Source of the DNA: Metellina segmentata
Lineage: Eukaryota > Arthropoda > Arachnida > Araneae > Tetragnathidae
Assembly (NCBI GenBank): GCA_947359465.1
Contig: OX375876.1
Location: 66,718,998-66,782,997 of the forward strand
Direction: 5' to 3'
Length of the DNA: 64,000 nucleotides
The position numbers and the translations under genes are program-made. The notes under the pieces were generated by a model that was not told the origin of the DNA, did not search any database, and worked only from the letters and a program-made list of their open reading frames with translations. Position 1 is the stretch's first letter; each line of letters begins with the position of its first letter. Shown in pieces: positions 40,681 through 52,573 of this stretch.

Positions 40681-41911
40681 ATTCTCGGAGCCAGGATTTG
40701 GCTGGGAATGAATATTTTTATGAATGAGTGGTGGGGGAGATAATCATTAAAGAAGGATTAGATAGGACGTTTTCGCAATCGCAGCTAAAGCTTTTCAAGG
40801 GTGTGGAGTGTTATTTTAAGGAAAAGTGGAGTACTAAATATACTCCCAGATTTATCTTCGGATGAAATCCAAAATTCTGCCTTGAGTGGAAATAACCGCC
40901 CTCCAGTGAAAGTCTGGCATTGATTTCGTACTTGGATGTCTCGTACACGCATATGAAGAAATGCTATTAGAAAGTCATGTGTTTGACAATTTTAAAATTA
41001 TTTCCAATGTACTTTTTTATTAAAACTATAGAAATGTTATTAGAAAGTCTCTCCCCCCCCCCTCATGTCTTTGAAAATTCAAAAATTATTCTCACGATAT
41101 TTTCCCGTTTGATATAAAAGTATGAAAAAAATGTTATTGAATCTGATAATTCAAAAATTATTCACAATGTACTTCCCCATTTGAAACTACAAAAACATGA
41201 AATAAACGTTGTTAAAAAGCCCCCCGCGTGTTTGGAAATTTAAAAAATATTTCCAATGCTTTCCCGCTTGACACTACAAAAGTATGAAAGAAATATTATT
41301 AGAAAGCGTGTCTGATAGTTCACAATTATTTCCAATATACTTTCTGATTTGTGACTAAAAGGAATTAGTTTTCAATTAAAACTGGAAAATGTACTGAAAT
41401 CTTTTTATTTTACTTACTATTTTAGGACTTTTCATGCTAGTTTTGAATCAATAAAAATAGTTTTCAATACCCTCCACATTTGGTCTTGTTATTCCTTAAA
41501 ACACTCTATAACTTTTTATTCTTCATTTTTTCAAAACTTTCTCAAATTTTAAATATTTATTCCAAATTTATGTATTTATTCAAAGGCCAAATGGCAGGTT
41601 TTGAATCTTCGTCAACTTTTTGCGAACAGGAGAGGCATGATCGGAAAACTTCAAAGATCTCTAATTCAAAACATTCAAATTTTTGTTTTGCTTTGAGTTA
41701 TGCTTTGAACTTGAGCTTTCAAATGCTGTTTCATATAATCTAATTAGTTTCCCTGACCACTACAACTTCATTGCTCTTCATATGCAGTTTCAGTATTGTT
41801 CATAATTTGTCGGTCCCTTTTCTCTTTTACTGTCGTACTTTTTTGGCTGTTTATGTGTCATTTCACTTTAATATCTTCGGATTTCAATCTTCCAATTTTC
41901 TTATTTTGCTT
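40681..41911. other. AT-rich sequence with degenerate local repeats
   Basis: Between about 40960 and 41345, ATTATTAGAAAGTC-like blocks followed by TTCAAAATTATT.CCAATGTACTTTCCC recur several times, a diverged tandem array of roughly 70-80 bp units. No gene is supported. Confidence 0.45.
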
Positions 41912-41956
41912 ATATATATATATATATATATTATTATTATTTTTTTTTTTTTTTGA
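41912..41956. repeat. AT and T microsatellite
   Basis: A run of TA repeats, then ATT repeats, then a T homopolymer. Confidence 0.9.
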
Positions 41957-42248
41957 CTGATAATGTGAGGTCTTTAGAAATGTTTTAAACAGAGGAAACC
42001 TAATTTTCATTTGATGAGTGTAAAAGTAATTATCTTGGAATTTAGAAATTTGTTAAAGGACAGCAAATATTTTTAGGAAAAAAAATGTTTTGAATTTATA
42101 TGCATTTCCTGATATATGATAAATATTCCCTCCAAATATCAAAAAAATCGATAGCAACCAGATTTTAAAATCTTTTTATTCACTCAATTGCAAAAAATAT
42201 CGAGCCAAGTGATTTATTTTTAGTTTGAAGGAAGAAAAGAGGATAAAG

Positions 42249-42269
42249 AGAGAGAGAGAGAGAGAGATC
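42249..42269. repeat. GA microsatellite
   Basis: Ten or so GA units within AT-rich sequence. Confidence 0.9.
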
Positions 42270-42570
42270 ATATTGATGGATATGTAATGTATGCATCGTA
42301 TGGATGTGTAATAATGTATTTCGATCTATTTTTCTCTTAGATTCATAATGGCAGAGTAAAAATATTTTATGTTTTGAAATTTTTTAGACTTAAAATTGTG
42401 TAAAAATAACATTACTATTTAAGAGATGCTGTTATTTTAAAGAATAATGTGAAATTATCTCTTTTTATCCCACGTATTTGACGAAGACCAAAGATAAATG
42501 AAAATTACTCATACTTGCTACGTAGGAAAAAGTTTTAGAAACGCTTTCATATTGTGTAAAGTGTTATGCA

Positions 42571-42617
42571 ATAGTCCGTTATGTTGCTCCAATGTGACGT
42601 TAAGTAAAATATCTACC
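42571..42617 (+). mobile_element. SINE 3' end fragment
   Basis: AATAGTCCGTTATGTTGCTC, then AATGTGACGTTAAGTAAAAT, ending ATCTACC: the 3' end of the SINE body only. Confidence 0.65.
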
Positions 42618-42890
42618 AACCAAAAACATCACTACTGAAAAATATGTTTAAAATTGAATCACTTGTAAAATAGAGACATCGTATTTTTCAAATCCTGTTT
42701 CTCTCCTATTAACACAGAAATTTAAAGTGTGGTTTAAATATGAATATTTGGCACATTATCTTGCAAATAAACGGCATTTCATAAATATTCAGTTACTTAA
42801 TAAAATTTTGCTCACATTTTTCTTTTTAAGGGGATTTTCCTTATAGAAAAGTATGCTTATCTGATGAGTTTAGATTCGATTTTCAAAATA

Positions 42891-43707
42891 CAGGTGACCC
42901 TCTTAACACGGATTGCCTACAACACGGTACTAAAATTGCGTCGACTCACGTATACTCGTATAACACGGTTTTATTTTTACCTATTGTTGGTCAATTGGAC
43001 GGTTAAATAGAGACCCGTTAGATTTTTTTTCACCTGTCTGTCCTGTTTGTCTGTCCTGTCTGTCTGTCTGTTTGTTCTGTCTGTCTGCTCTGTCTGTCTG
43101 TTCAGTCTGTCTGTCCAGCCTGTTCTGTCTGTCTTGTCTGTCTGTTCAGTCTGTTCTATTAGTTCAGTCTGTCTGGTCTGTCTGTCTGGTTTGTTTGTCT
43201 GGTCTGTCTTCTTATATTCGCTCTGTTATATTCTGTCAGTCTGTATGTTCTGTCTATTCTGTCTGTTCTGCCTGTCTTGTCTGGTCTGTCTATAATACTG
43301 GTCCGTCTGTTCATCTGCGTTTGTTTATGTGTGCCCTTTACGCGTCCACACGGTTTAATATATATAGTTAAAATGTCTTTAAAACTTATATGAATTTGCT
43401 TATATTATTTAATGATCCCTTATTTTACTTTATTTAAAATACAAATAAATATGTTAACTTTTTTCTATGTTTTTAGTACTTCGTATAACACGGTTTTAGT
43501 TTCCTTATTACACGGAACGCAATCTCTACTTTTATATAATTCCTAAGTTTCGCTTAACACGGTTTCTCTACAACACGAAGTAGCCTATAGCACGGTTTCC
43601 ATATAACACGGTACCAAGTATACAAAATTGTATGACCCCCATGTTTCGTATAGCACAGTTTCCTTATAACACGGTACCAATTAACCGTGCTATACGAAGG
43701 TTACTTG
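42891..43707. mobile_element. Tigger/pogo-like MITE carrying a TCTG microsatellite
   Basis: About 817 bp flanked by TA (42889-42890, 43708-43709). The left end is CAGGTGACCCTCTTAACACG; the right end, as reverse complement, is CAAGTAACCTTCGTATAGCA. TAACACGGT words recur near both ends, as in Tigger/pogo derivatives. There is no transposase. The middle is occupied by a long degenerate TCTG array. Confidence 0.75.
43036..43290 (+). repeat. Long degenerate TCTG microsatellite
   Basis: About 250 bp of TCTG/TCTGT units with interruptions. Open frames in two registers across it (starting at 43047 and 43072) are products of the repeat, not genes. Confidence 0.95.
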
Positions 43708-43709
43708 TA

Positions 43710-44558
43710 GTTATCGTCGAACTATTCAAAATATCACAGGGGAGAAATGATTCTCTAGTCCGTGTATTTTTTTTTTTCATTTGTAGCTTTGCATTTCTCA
43801 AGGATGAATACTATTTATGTAAACAAAGCAATAGATTCAGAAGAGAGTTACGTGTCAACCAGACCAATAAAAGCAAAAGCTGAGAACATGTTCTTAAAAT
43901 TATATGACCTTATGTTATAAGAAATTCTATTAAAAGTCATTAACACTATTTGCATCTTTGTTTGCAATTTTAAATTGAAATCATAAAAAATAATCATGAA
44001 GTGAAACTATTTTTTAAATGGTAATTTGTAAACTGCAACTGCTTCCATGTAAAAAAGTTGTTCTTTAGTAAAGTAGGAGAGTTGAAATCAATTCCTTCAA
44101 AATATTTAAATTCTATGGGATGCTCCTAATTAGATTAACCTCAATCTAAATGTGACCTGAGCAGAATTTAAATTTTATAATACTTACACTACAGTATTCA
44201 ACATAACAAGATTCATATCTCTTATTCCTCATGGAAATTTTTGTTTCCCAATTCTTTTCAATTAAATTTACAAAAACTCTTCATATTTCTTGGGTTTTTT
44301 TTAAAATATAGTTGCCATATTGTTATACCAAAAGACAAGGAACCTACTTCGAATGAACTCAACGAAAGAAAAGAACATGCAACAAACATCGTAATCTACT
44401 TAATAAAAAATTACTTGTTGCTTTCGTGTAACATAAATCATTGTGTTATATTTTAAGAATAAAACTATTTTGTGACCTCTAAATGTGAGTCATTTAAAGT
44501 GGTAACATTAAAGAAATCACTACGCAATTATTTCAAAGATGTTTAGAGAAAACGTACG
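43710..44558. other. No recognisable feature
   Basis: AT-rich sequence downstream (minus sense) of the RAD51AP-like gene. No convincing further exons. Confidence 0.4.
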
Positions 44559-44564
44559 TTTATT
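44559..44564 (-). terminator. Candidate poly(A) signal of the RAD51AP-like gene
   Basis: AATAAA on the minus strand, about 50 bases beyond the stop codon of the last exon. Confidence 0.5.
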
Positions 44565-44615
44565 GAGAAAATCAAATGAATTTCAACTTCCATTGTTTTC
44601 TTCTATATGGAGAGT

Positions 44616-44740
44616 TCATATGTTTGCATATCTCAAGTAAGGATGAAGAGGTCTAACTCTTTGTTTACGGGAAAGACCCATTCGTACTTTACTCTTTTGA
44701 TTTTCGTAGACCTCTTTCAATTTCTTCATTCCATCCTCAT
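44616..44740 (-). CDS. RAD51AP-like gene, last coding exon
   Basis: 125 bases: two bases completing a split Asp codon, 40 codons and TGA. It encodes EDGMKKLKEV, a short spacer, then KVRMGLSRKQRVRPLHPYLR and a few residues. The exon is too short to be noticed as an open frame alone. The clean acceptor and matching phase support it. Confidence 0.75.
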
Positions 44741-47700
44741 CTATTGAAAAACAAGAAAATATGTTTAAAAAACAAACGTAGAGCACATTTTTTTAAGTAT
44801 GCCTTCTGTAAAAATTCCCAAGTACAAATAATCCAAATATATAATATACCCCAGCAGGAATTAAATTTTTTTTTTAATATACTAACCAATTGCTCTCTAA
44901 ACAACAGGAAATTAATGCTAAAACTTTACATTTTGATTAACAACTCTCAAGAACGTTTAATCTAGAAATCTGCATGTCAGTTTACTTTTTAAAAATGGAA
45001 AGTAAAAAACGTAGCTTCCTTGATACACAATACATTATTAACTTTTTTGATAAGAGAGAACTAGTTTTGTTCCGTGAATTAAGAATTACAACTAGCGATT
45101 CTAAACTCTTTCAATATTACCATCTTTAATTATCAAGCCTTCTGCAATCACCACTATGCCCTATATCAATGTATCATAAAATCTATCCCAACACTCAAAA
45201 TTATAAAGAATTTGTACAGCACCACAATTCTTACTTTACAGTAAAATTGAAACAGTGTTTTTACTAAGCTAATATGAATGCATTTCTGTTGAATGACAAA
45301 TTAAACAATTTAAAGATTAAAAAAATAATTAATTCGAAATTTTAATATAGATTTATAGAAATCGACTGATTTACACATGGGGTGAATTGAAACAAAAAAC
45401 AATTCTCTATTTGCGTTGCCAGATATTTAAGAGCTATTTTCCAAAACAAATAGAAATCACCGTATTTAGATTAAGATACACCGTCTTAAACCAAATTAGC
45501 GATAAAAATTCCCTTCGGTCCAATCAGAAATTCTGCGTACTTCAGATTATGCAAATATTTTCAGTAAACTTTGTTTGCTTTGTCAAATATGCATAGAGCA
45601 GTTATTATGAATAAAGAAAACTTGTAAATGGACGTGTGAAAAAATAAAATATGTATTTTTTCATTAGTCGTTAATCTGTTTTCTTTGAACTTAAGGTTTT
45701 ATTAGTCACTCGATCGTAATTTTTTTTTTACACGAAGGTTCATTAGATCTTATGATCTTTCATGTAAAAAGCAATGTATGATAAAATAAATACTCGACAT
45801 TGGAAAGATAATATTTTTTCAACGAATGAGATGAACTATCTTGTAAAAAAAATGTAACTTTTTTCCTTTTCAGATCAGCTTACCAAGGGATAAAACAACG
45901 AAACAAGTAATTTCATAACTTCGACATATAATTTCATAACATCACATATAACTTTTTTCTGAATGAAAAACCTTCAGTTAAGACGTATGAAACATGGGCA
46001 TAACATCTCTTTACTTTTTTTACTTAGTATATTTGATCGTAAATTACTATTTCATTTGGCTCAATTCCGCTTAGTTTGTATCGTATATTGTAGTACTGGC
46101 TGTATAATTTTAAGTAAATGTTAAACAAATGAGTCAAGATATGCTCAACATCATATTGCTGACACGTTTATCTCATATCCCGCACAATATGAGAATTCGA
46201 AAAGATTTTCGAGCCTGTATAATTTACCCGCAAATGCGCTACACAAAATATCACAAAACTCTATGTGAAAATTTACTGCTAATAACCGTTTGCTAATTTT
46301 AGTATTAATTAATGTAACGAATCACGAAAATGTATCAACTTTAAATAAACTTTACATTACTTTTCATAATTCATTTCCTTTCAATTTTTGAAAGCATGAA
46401 GTCACGATCACATAACTACATGATTAAGAAGCTAATTCTACTATAATAAGCATGATGTATCAAAGAACGTATAACAAAATACGTTTGCAAGAAGCGAATT
46501 ATCTTATATATTCTTCATATACTCATCAGCTCAGATTAGATCAGCGAAAAAATTCATTATCTATCATTTCTATCTTGGTTTTCTATATAAACAAATTTCC
46601 TTTGACTAAAGGAGAATTAAAAGGCAGTTAGTTATTAACTGTGGACATTTTAGATATGAACCCTCATTTTAAGAATCAATCTACATTTTTATTCACAGTT
46701 TGAAACTACAAATTTTCTTTTTGCATTATATTAAGAAATTTATGTAATGTAAAAAATATTTAATTGCAAAATTTCACATTTTACTTACCATACATGGCTA
46801 ATTCTTCAGTGTCCATGAAATCTCTGAAGTCCTCCCTTTTTTCCGGAACAGATTCCAAGGCATGAGGGTCTTCAAACCTCCTTTCATAAAGATCTGCTTT
46901 TTCTGACTCCACACAGCTTACCTCTTGAAATATATTCCTGCCGTAAAGTCTAATGCATTCATCGCTGATTAAGTCTGTTGGTCGAGTTTCTTTTGTTTGA
47001 TCAGTTGACCACAACTGTAAAATTGATTGAGGAGCACCAATCATAATGCTTACATCTGATTCCCCTTTTGCACTATCTCTCGCGTTTAAATTCGATATTA
47101 AATCATTCAAATCAGAAAACGATTCATAAGAATCCATTTGTTTGTCAGTCTGACATCCAGCTTCTTTTCGATTAGTGAATGCATCTGTATCCTGCTCGTT
47201 ACATAAGTTAGAGCATGATACCTCTTTTAAAATTGTAGAGTTATCGTGGATTGAATTTTGTTTCCATAAATTATCATCGTCTCTTGAGAGGAAATTCGAT
47301 AAATGAGAGCACTCAATTTCTTTTGTTTTGCTTCCTTCAGACAAATGAGTCATATATTCTTTTGAATAGTCTTCATCTAAGGATTTAAATATATTAATTC
47401 TCTTGTGTGTACCATTTATATCGTTTTCACAATGACTGTATTCCAACTTTGCTTCTGTATTTGTATCTTTGAATAATTCACTAATCATATTATCTTTGAA
47501 GTATACAATCGATAGTGTATTAATATCAGCAGATATTTTAAAATTATCTGTTTTCCTAGTTGCTTTTGAAATATTATGTTTTTCTCTATTTTTGTGTGTG
47601 ATATCTGCATCTCTAACTGCTTCTTCCATCACTAATCTAGTTTTCTCTGTCGAATTGAAATTATTCAGTAGTAAACTTATTTTTTCGAATGTATTCAAGA

Positions 47701-48964
47701 ATGCGTTTTCTAATCCGCCATACCCTTCTAATGAGTGCATTGATTTAATATCATCACTTAAGCCTGAATATGAAGCCTCACTTTCTTTCATCTTGAATTT
47801 TTCGATTCTGAGTTTTTTAAATACACTAGAATCATTAAGAAACAAGAAAAGAGAGACTTCTAATTTGGCATCCACTTTGATGTCCTTGTTTAGATTATTC
47901 ACTGCAAATTTATTTTCAACATTCATACTTAAAGCCATATTTTCATGATTTTGAGGTGTTTTTTCATATTTAACTGTACTCACTATTTTCTTTTCAAAAT
48001 GGTTTGTTAATTTATCAAATTTTATTTGCACATGTTGGCTCTTAGCTGAGGTAAAATATTTTTTATTAAAATCTATAGATTGATTTTTGATTAAAGGACA
48101 TGGAGAATAATAGTTATTTTTGTTTTCAAAAAGTTTTCTTCTCCAAACTGCACTTTTGCAAGTTTTAATATCAACCATTTTTCTTTCTTTCCTTGATAAA
48201 GCAATTTCATTGAAATTTTTTTTTCCTAAATTCAAATGGTTTGTCATTACTTTTTTATCGGCACAAGAATCTATTATTTCATTATTATCACTGCTCTTTC
48301 TGCATGTATTAAAATTAAAGCAGAAACGTTTTAATCCTGGAATTTCATTACCAAAGAAAGTTTCCTGAGCAGTATTTCTGAAAATTTTCTTCAGTATGTC
48401 AATTATGTTTTTCATCCCTTCACGTTCTTCATATATATCCATTATTTCTTTCCTTATATCATTCATAGTTGTTTCGATACCAGAATCATTAAGGAATTGA
48501 ATATCTTTTATAGAATTAGCTTTGTAACAGTTTAACAATTTATAATTTTTCAGACTAACACAAGTTTCATTTAGAATGTATGACTCGAAAATAAGAAGAT
48601 AAATTTCTGACCAATATCGTTCTGCACAGAAATTTTCAAGTCTATTTGTGATACAACGTTTGAAACTAAAACTATATACTTCATTATGTGATGCAGACGT
48701 TTGAACCGTCGTTTCAAAATGTCGTTTAAATAATGAAGATATCAACGAAATATTAGATACGTATTGCACATGTCTTACTTCATATGTGCTGTCTAGTGGA
48801 GGTAAAAATTTGTTTTTTGTTTTTATGAATCGAATAGAACTTGAGTTATTTAAAATATATTTTGATTCATCAATAAGCTTCATCATTTTACATCGCGTAT
48901 ATTCACTATTTTCTTCTGCTTTCCTTTTCAAACAAAACATTTTTTTACGTTGTTGAAAATTCAT
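44616..48964 (-). CDS. RAD51AP2-like gene (two coding exons)
   Basis: Exon 1 is 48964-46789 (725 codons plus one base) and ends at a strong donor, G then GTAAGTAA. Exon 2 is 44740-44616 after acceptor TTTTTCAATAG and joins in frame to give 766 codons. The long first part is Lys/Asn/Ser/Glu-rich, low in recognisable domains and probably disordered. The last 26 residues include VRMGLSRKQRVRPLHPYL. That motif closely resembles the C-terminal RAD51-binding motif shared by RAD51AP1 and RAD51AP2 (G-L-S-R, basic residues, then P-L-H-P or Q-L-H-P). RAD51AP proteins bind the RAD51 recombinase and promote strand invasion; RAD51AP2 is meiotic. A huge first exon with a tiny motif-bearing last exon also resembles the vertebrate RAD51AP2 gene. 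I am confident of the gene and splice; moderately so of the family, which rests on one motif. Upstream non-coding exons are possible. Confidence 0.7.
44741..46788 (-). other. Intron of the RAD51AP-like gene
   Basis: About 2.05 kb, GT...AG on the minus strand. AT-rich, no transposon recognised inside. Short open frames at 44744-44965 and 45387-45596 (plus strand) are not supported. Confidence 0.65.
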
Positions 48965-51085
48965 TTTAATATGTTTTTTTATTTTATTGATTTTCTTTTT
49001 AAAGCTTCAGATTATTTAAAAAATATTACGCAGTTACTAATAATGAACTTCAGCTACATTATTTATCTTTTGCATTCGTTTTTATTATCTCCGATAGTTC
49101 CACTTTGTTTTATAAATTAATTGCTTGTAAAATGGCCAAAGCTTAAATTCCTATGCTTAAACCAAACATTATTTTCTTGTGATAGTAAAACGTTAATATG
49201 TCAAGGGTAATGATTTATAATATTAATTGAAATTAAAATTATGATCTAAGTTAACTTACCTGAGTAAGAAAAATAGATCAGAATCTGTTCCAAATTAATG
49301 CGATAACTCTAAAAACTGAGAATGGAAGAAAGTCCTACAAAATTTTCATATTCCTTTTATCTTCCAACTTTTACTTTTCTTAAGCTCAAAATATCAAAAT
49401 ATATCGGAGTAGTTATATATTCTCTATCGAATAAACTCATTTCCATGAAAATTAATCGTGAAAACCAAACTTAATAAAGAAGTCATATTTTGTTAGAGAG
49501 CAGACGATATTTTTTTTTTGACGTTGCCTATATTTTAATTGATTTTTTGACTAAAATACATGTCTTGGATTTTAAAATATAGATTTTAATACTAGTTAAT
49601 TTTCTATTCAAAAACCATATTTTTAATTTCAGGCAAATGTACTGTATTTGCTTTCTAGTAAATGCTTTAACGTTTGAAGGATGAAAAAATTGTATCGTTA
49701 GTCATACATTATAGGTGAAAATTCATTAATATCTGATCCTTTCAAAAGATTATAAAAGTAGTAGTTTTATCTTCTTTACAAAACTCGGTCTGAGAAAATT
49801 TTACCTCTGCTGTCCAAATGCTCTATTATGATACAGATCGAGGTTATCTTAAAGTATTGTATATCGCAGTTTTGACTACGTTTGACTTTTAATTTAATTG
49901 GTACTGACAAATCAACTGCTAAACAGTTGTTGATTGGTCAAGACACTTGATTTATTTTGAACTGATCTTTTGGAATTTTTTACTGCCATAGTATTGAAAC
50001 TGACATCACGTTCAGAGCTCGTACAGAAAACATATCGCAGCCGAAATACTACCAACACCAACCAATATTTGTTTGACAGAAAACACGTCTCATACTGAGA
50101 TATCAAAAAAACATGCTCACACGTAGACAACTTCTATGATTTTTAAAACAGTCAAACATTTAAAAAAGAAATAAAAAATAAAATAAGTAATGAGTCGAGG
50201 CAATAAAAACCCGATTCTCTGAGTAAAATTGAAATCAAGTGTAAATTTGCAATGTTGGGATATCATATTCAAATATTTTCTGTACTCTCATATTAGTTAT
50301 TTTATATTTTTCCCTTTTTTATTATCGACGATTTTTATGTTCTTGATTGTTTTCACATTTGTTAATTTTCTGTAAACGACAACATAAAAATATTAATTTA
50401 ATTAAAAAGTTCTCTTGTAAATACGAATATGAAAAAATAAATGTTTGTTTTAAAAAGCGGATTTCAAGTTGTTGATGTTATTATGATTACTCTTATCAAG
50501 AATTATATCAGATAATTACATTATATGTAATATCAGAGAGATACAGCCACCTACAGTAACAACAAAGAATGCCTTGAAAGTTATCTGCCTTGTTGAAAGT
50601 TAAGTGAGAACATCTAGTAAAAAAAGTGCTACAGAATGAAAACTCAAATAAAAAAACTTTTACTAAATTAAATAAATTTTTTATTCAATCTTGTACTTAA
50701 GCTTTCGCTCTTGCAAATTTTTACCTAGCTGATAATTTTGTTGTTTCTGGGATAGTCTGAATTGGATAAAATAAATTGTATTCAACTGGTCAAATCAAAC
50801 TTTAAAATAATGCCAAAAAAGTTTTGAAAAATTGAAAAATATTTTATTACGTGACAAACAGAATCAAAAAGGAGATAATGCATTAAAAAAATCTAATCTA
50901 ATGGAATAAAATGTGCTAGTTTCGTTCACAATTTGGTTGACAAGTTAATTCTATACACAAAATGAAACCTTAGACATAAATAACATATTTAGAAGCACAC
51001 CCTCCTTAAATTCACTACCAACTTAACATTCATCAGTAGATTTGTTTCTAGACAATTTTCTTTTTTCGAAATAAGTTTCACAAAC
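48965..51085. other. Intergenic; presumed promoter side of the RAD51AP-like gene
   Basis: AT-rich. The open frame 49912-50130 (minus) is unconvincing. No promoter motif can be named. Confidence 0.4.
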
Positions 51086-52300
51086 ATTCTTTATCTGGTA
51101 AACGTGGCATAGGCCGATAAAGCTCCCGAATGGTCTCCTGCGGTATTTCTTGCCAAATTTGCTCCAATTGTCGGAGTACGTCATCAACATTCCCTGCCGG
51201 ATGCAGTCGGCTTCCCATCATATCCTAGACATGCTCGGTGGGAAAGAGATCTGGTGGTCTGACTGGCCAAGGAAGTGTTTGACAAGCTTGAAGACAGTTC
51301 ATAGCAACACGTGCCGTATGTGGTCTGGCATTGTCTTGCTGAAAAATAAGCCCAGTGTACTACGAAAGGAACGGTAGCAAAACAAAATGTCGTCAACGTA
51401 CCGCTGTACTGTAAGTGTACCTATAATGACGACGGGTCCGGCTATTAAGGGAAATGGCACCCCAGACCATAACTCCTTGTTGAGGGTCCGTGTGGCGTGC
51501 AATAGTGAAAGCAGGATCAGCACGCTGCCCTGGGCGTCTCCAGACACGTCTTCGATGATCGTCAGGACACAGTTGGAAGCGGGATTCGTCGCTAAAGACT
51601 ATACGTCCCCAGTCAACATCATTCCAGCCTGATCGAGCCAAGACCAGTGTAATCTGGCTCGATAGTGTGCAGGCGTGAGTGGCAGGTGGCGTAACGGTCG
51701 GTACGAGCGTAGATTTCTCTCTCTCAGCCGTCTGTGAATTATCATGGTGGACACTCGTGTGTATGCCGCGTGACCGATGGTTGATAGCGATGAATCAGGC
51801 GCTGTGACAACTGATCTGACAATCACTCCGTCCTCGCGGTCTGTTGTGGCCCTACATCGACCGCTACCATCATGACGCTGAAATCTGCCATTGTCCACCC
51901 ACTCTTGCCAGCAGCTTCTAATCGCCGCATCGCTTCGACTCACATGACGAGCGATTCTCCGATTTGCCCAACCTGCCTCTTTCAATCTAATGATACGACC
52001 TCTTTCAAACTCTGAAAGTTGCTCGTAATGAGATCAAATCCTGCGGCGAGGCATTTTTTCAGTCGTTGAAAGGTATCCTAAATCGCAATGCAGCAGAAAT
52101 TTTTAACAACAGTTCGAGAACAACTCCTCATATACATCTGCTGGATGCGCAGTTCCGATGCGCTAGAGATCGCACTATTCATTAATTGGACACCAATTTT
52201 TAATCATTTGCATATTTAGTCAAAATATTTTTACGTATGAAATTTCAAAGCAATCGGATGATTCCTTCTTGGTGCGTCGATTTTAATGTTATAGAGTGTA
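51086..52300 (-). pseudogene. Tc1 transposase relic
   Basis: Minus strand. The start ATG at 52052-52054 gives MPRRRI, then a stop, then LSEFERGRIIRLKEAGWANR, an N-terminal helix-turn-helix region. Next come SLSTIGHAAYTRVSTMIIHR and WGRIVFSDESRF (first Asp); after frame shifts GLIFQQDNARPHTARVAM (second Asp) and a DLFPTEHV block (Glu retained, Pro-Ile changed). It ends near 51090 with LYRPMPR. At least one stop and several shifts. TACACTCTATAACATTAAAA, reverse complement of 52281-52300, looks like the right terminus; the left terminus is missing. Confidence 0.85.
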
Positions 52301-52573
52301 GTTAAAAGTCATAATATCTTTGATACTAAGTTGAAATTTTAAGCTTGTTTTGACACTGATTTTTTCTGCTTTTATAATTCACTTTTTCAGAGAAAATTAT
52401 TTGGCATTTCTTTGTTTTTTTATGGTTTCATTATCTATTTAATTTCTGTTATCTCATTGAAGTTCTCGTAACGCACATAGTAGACTAGGAAGCAAATGTT
52501 GTGATTTTTATTTTATTATTGTTGCTTTAGGACTCAGATTGCAATCCCGAGTTTTTGCTTTAAATACTAGCAA
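52301..52573. other. No recognisable feature
   Basis: AT-rich spacer between the Tc1 relic and the LINE. Confidence 0.3.

Noticed and set aside
43047..43371. Overlapping Cys/Leu/Ser/Val-rich open frames of 82 and 99 codons
   Set aside because: They are translations of the TCTG microsatellite in two registers, not proteins.
47469..48368. Plus-strand open frames of 159 and 82 codons
   Set aside because: Antisense shadows of the RAD51AP-like exon, rich in Leu/Phe/Ser because they complement Lys/Asn/Glu codons.
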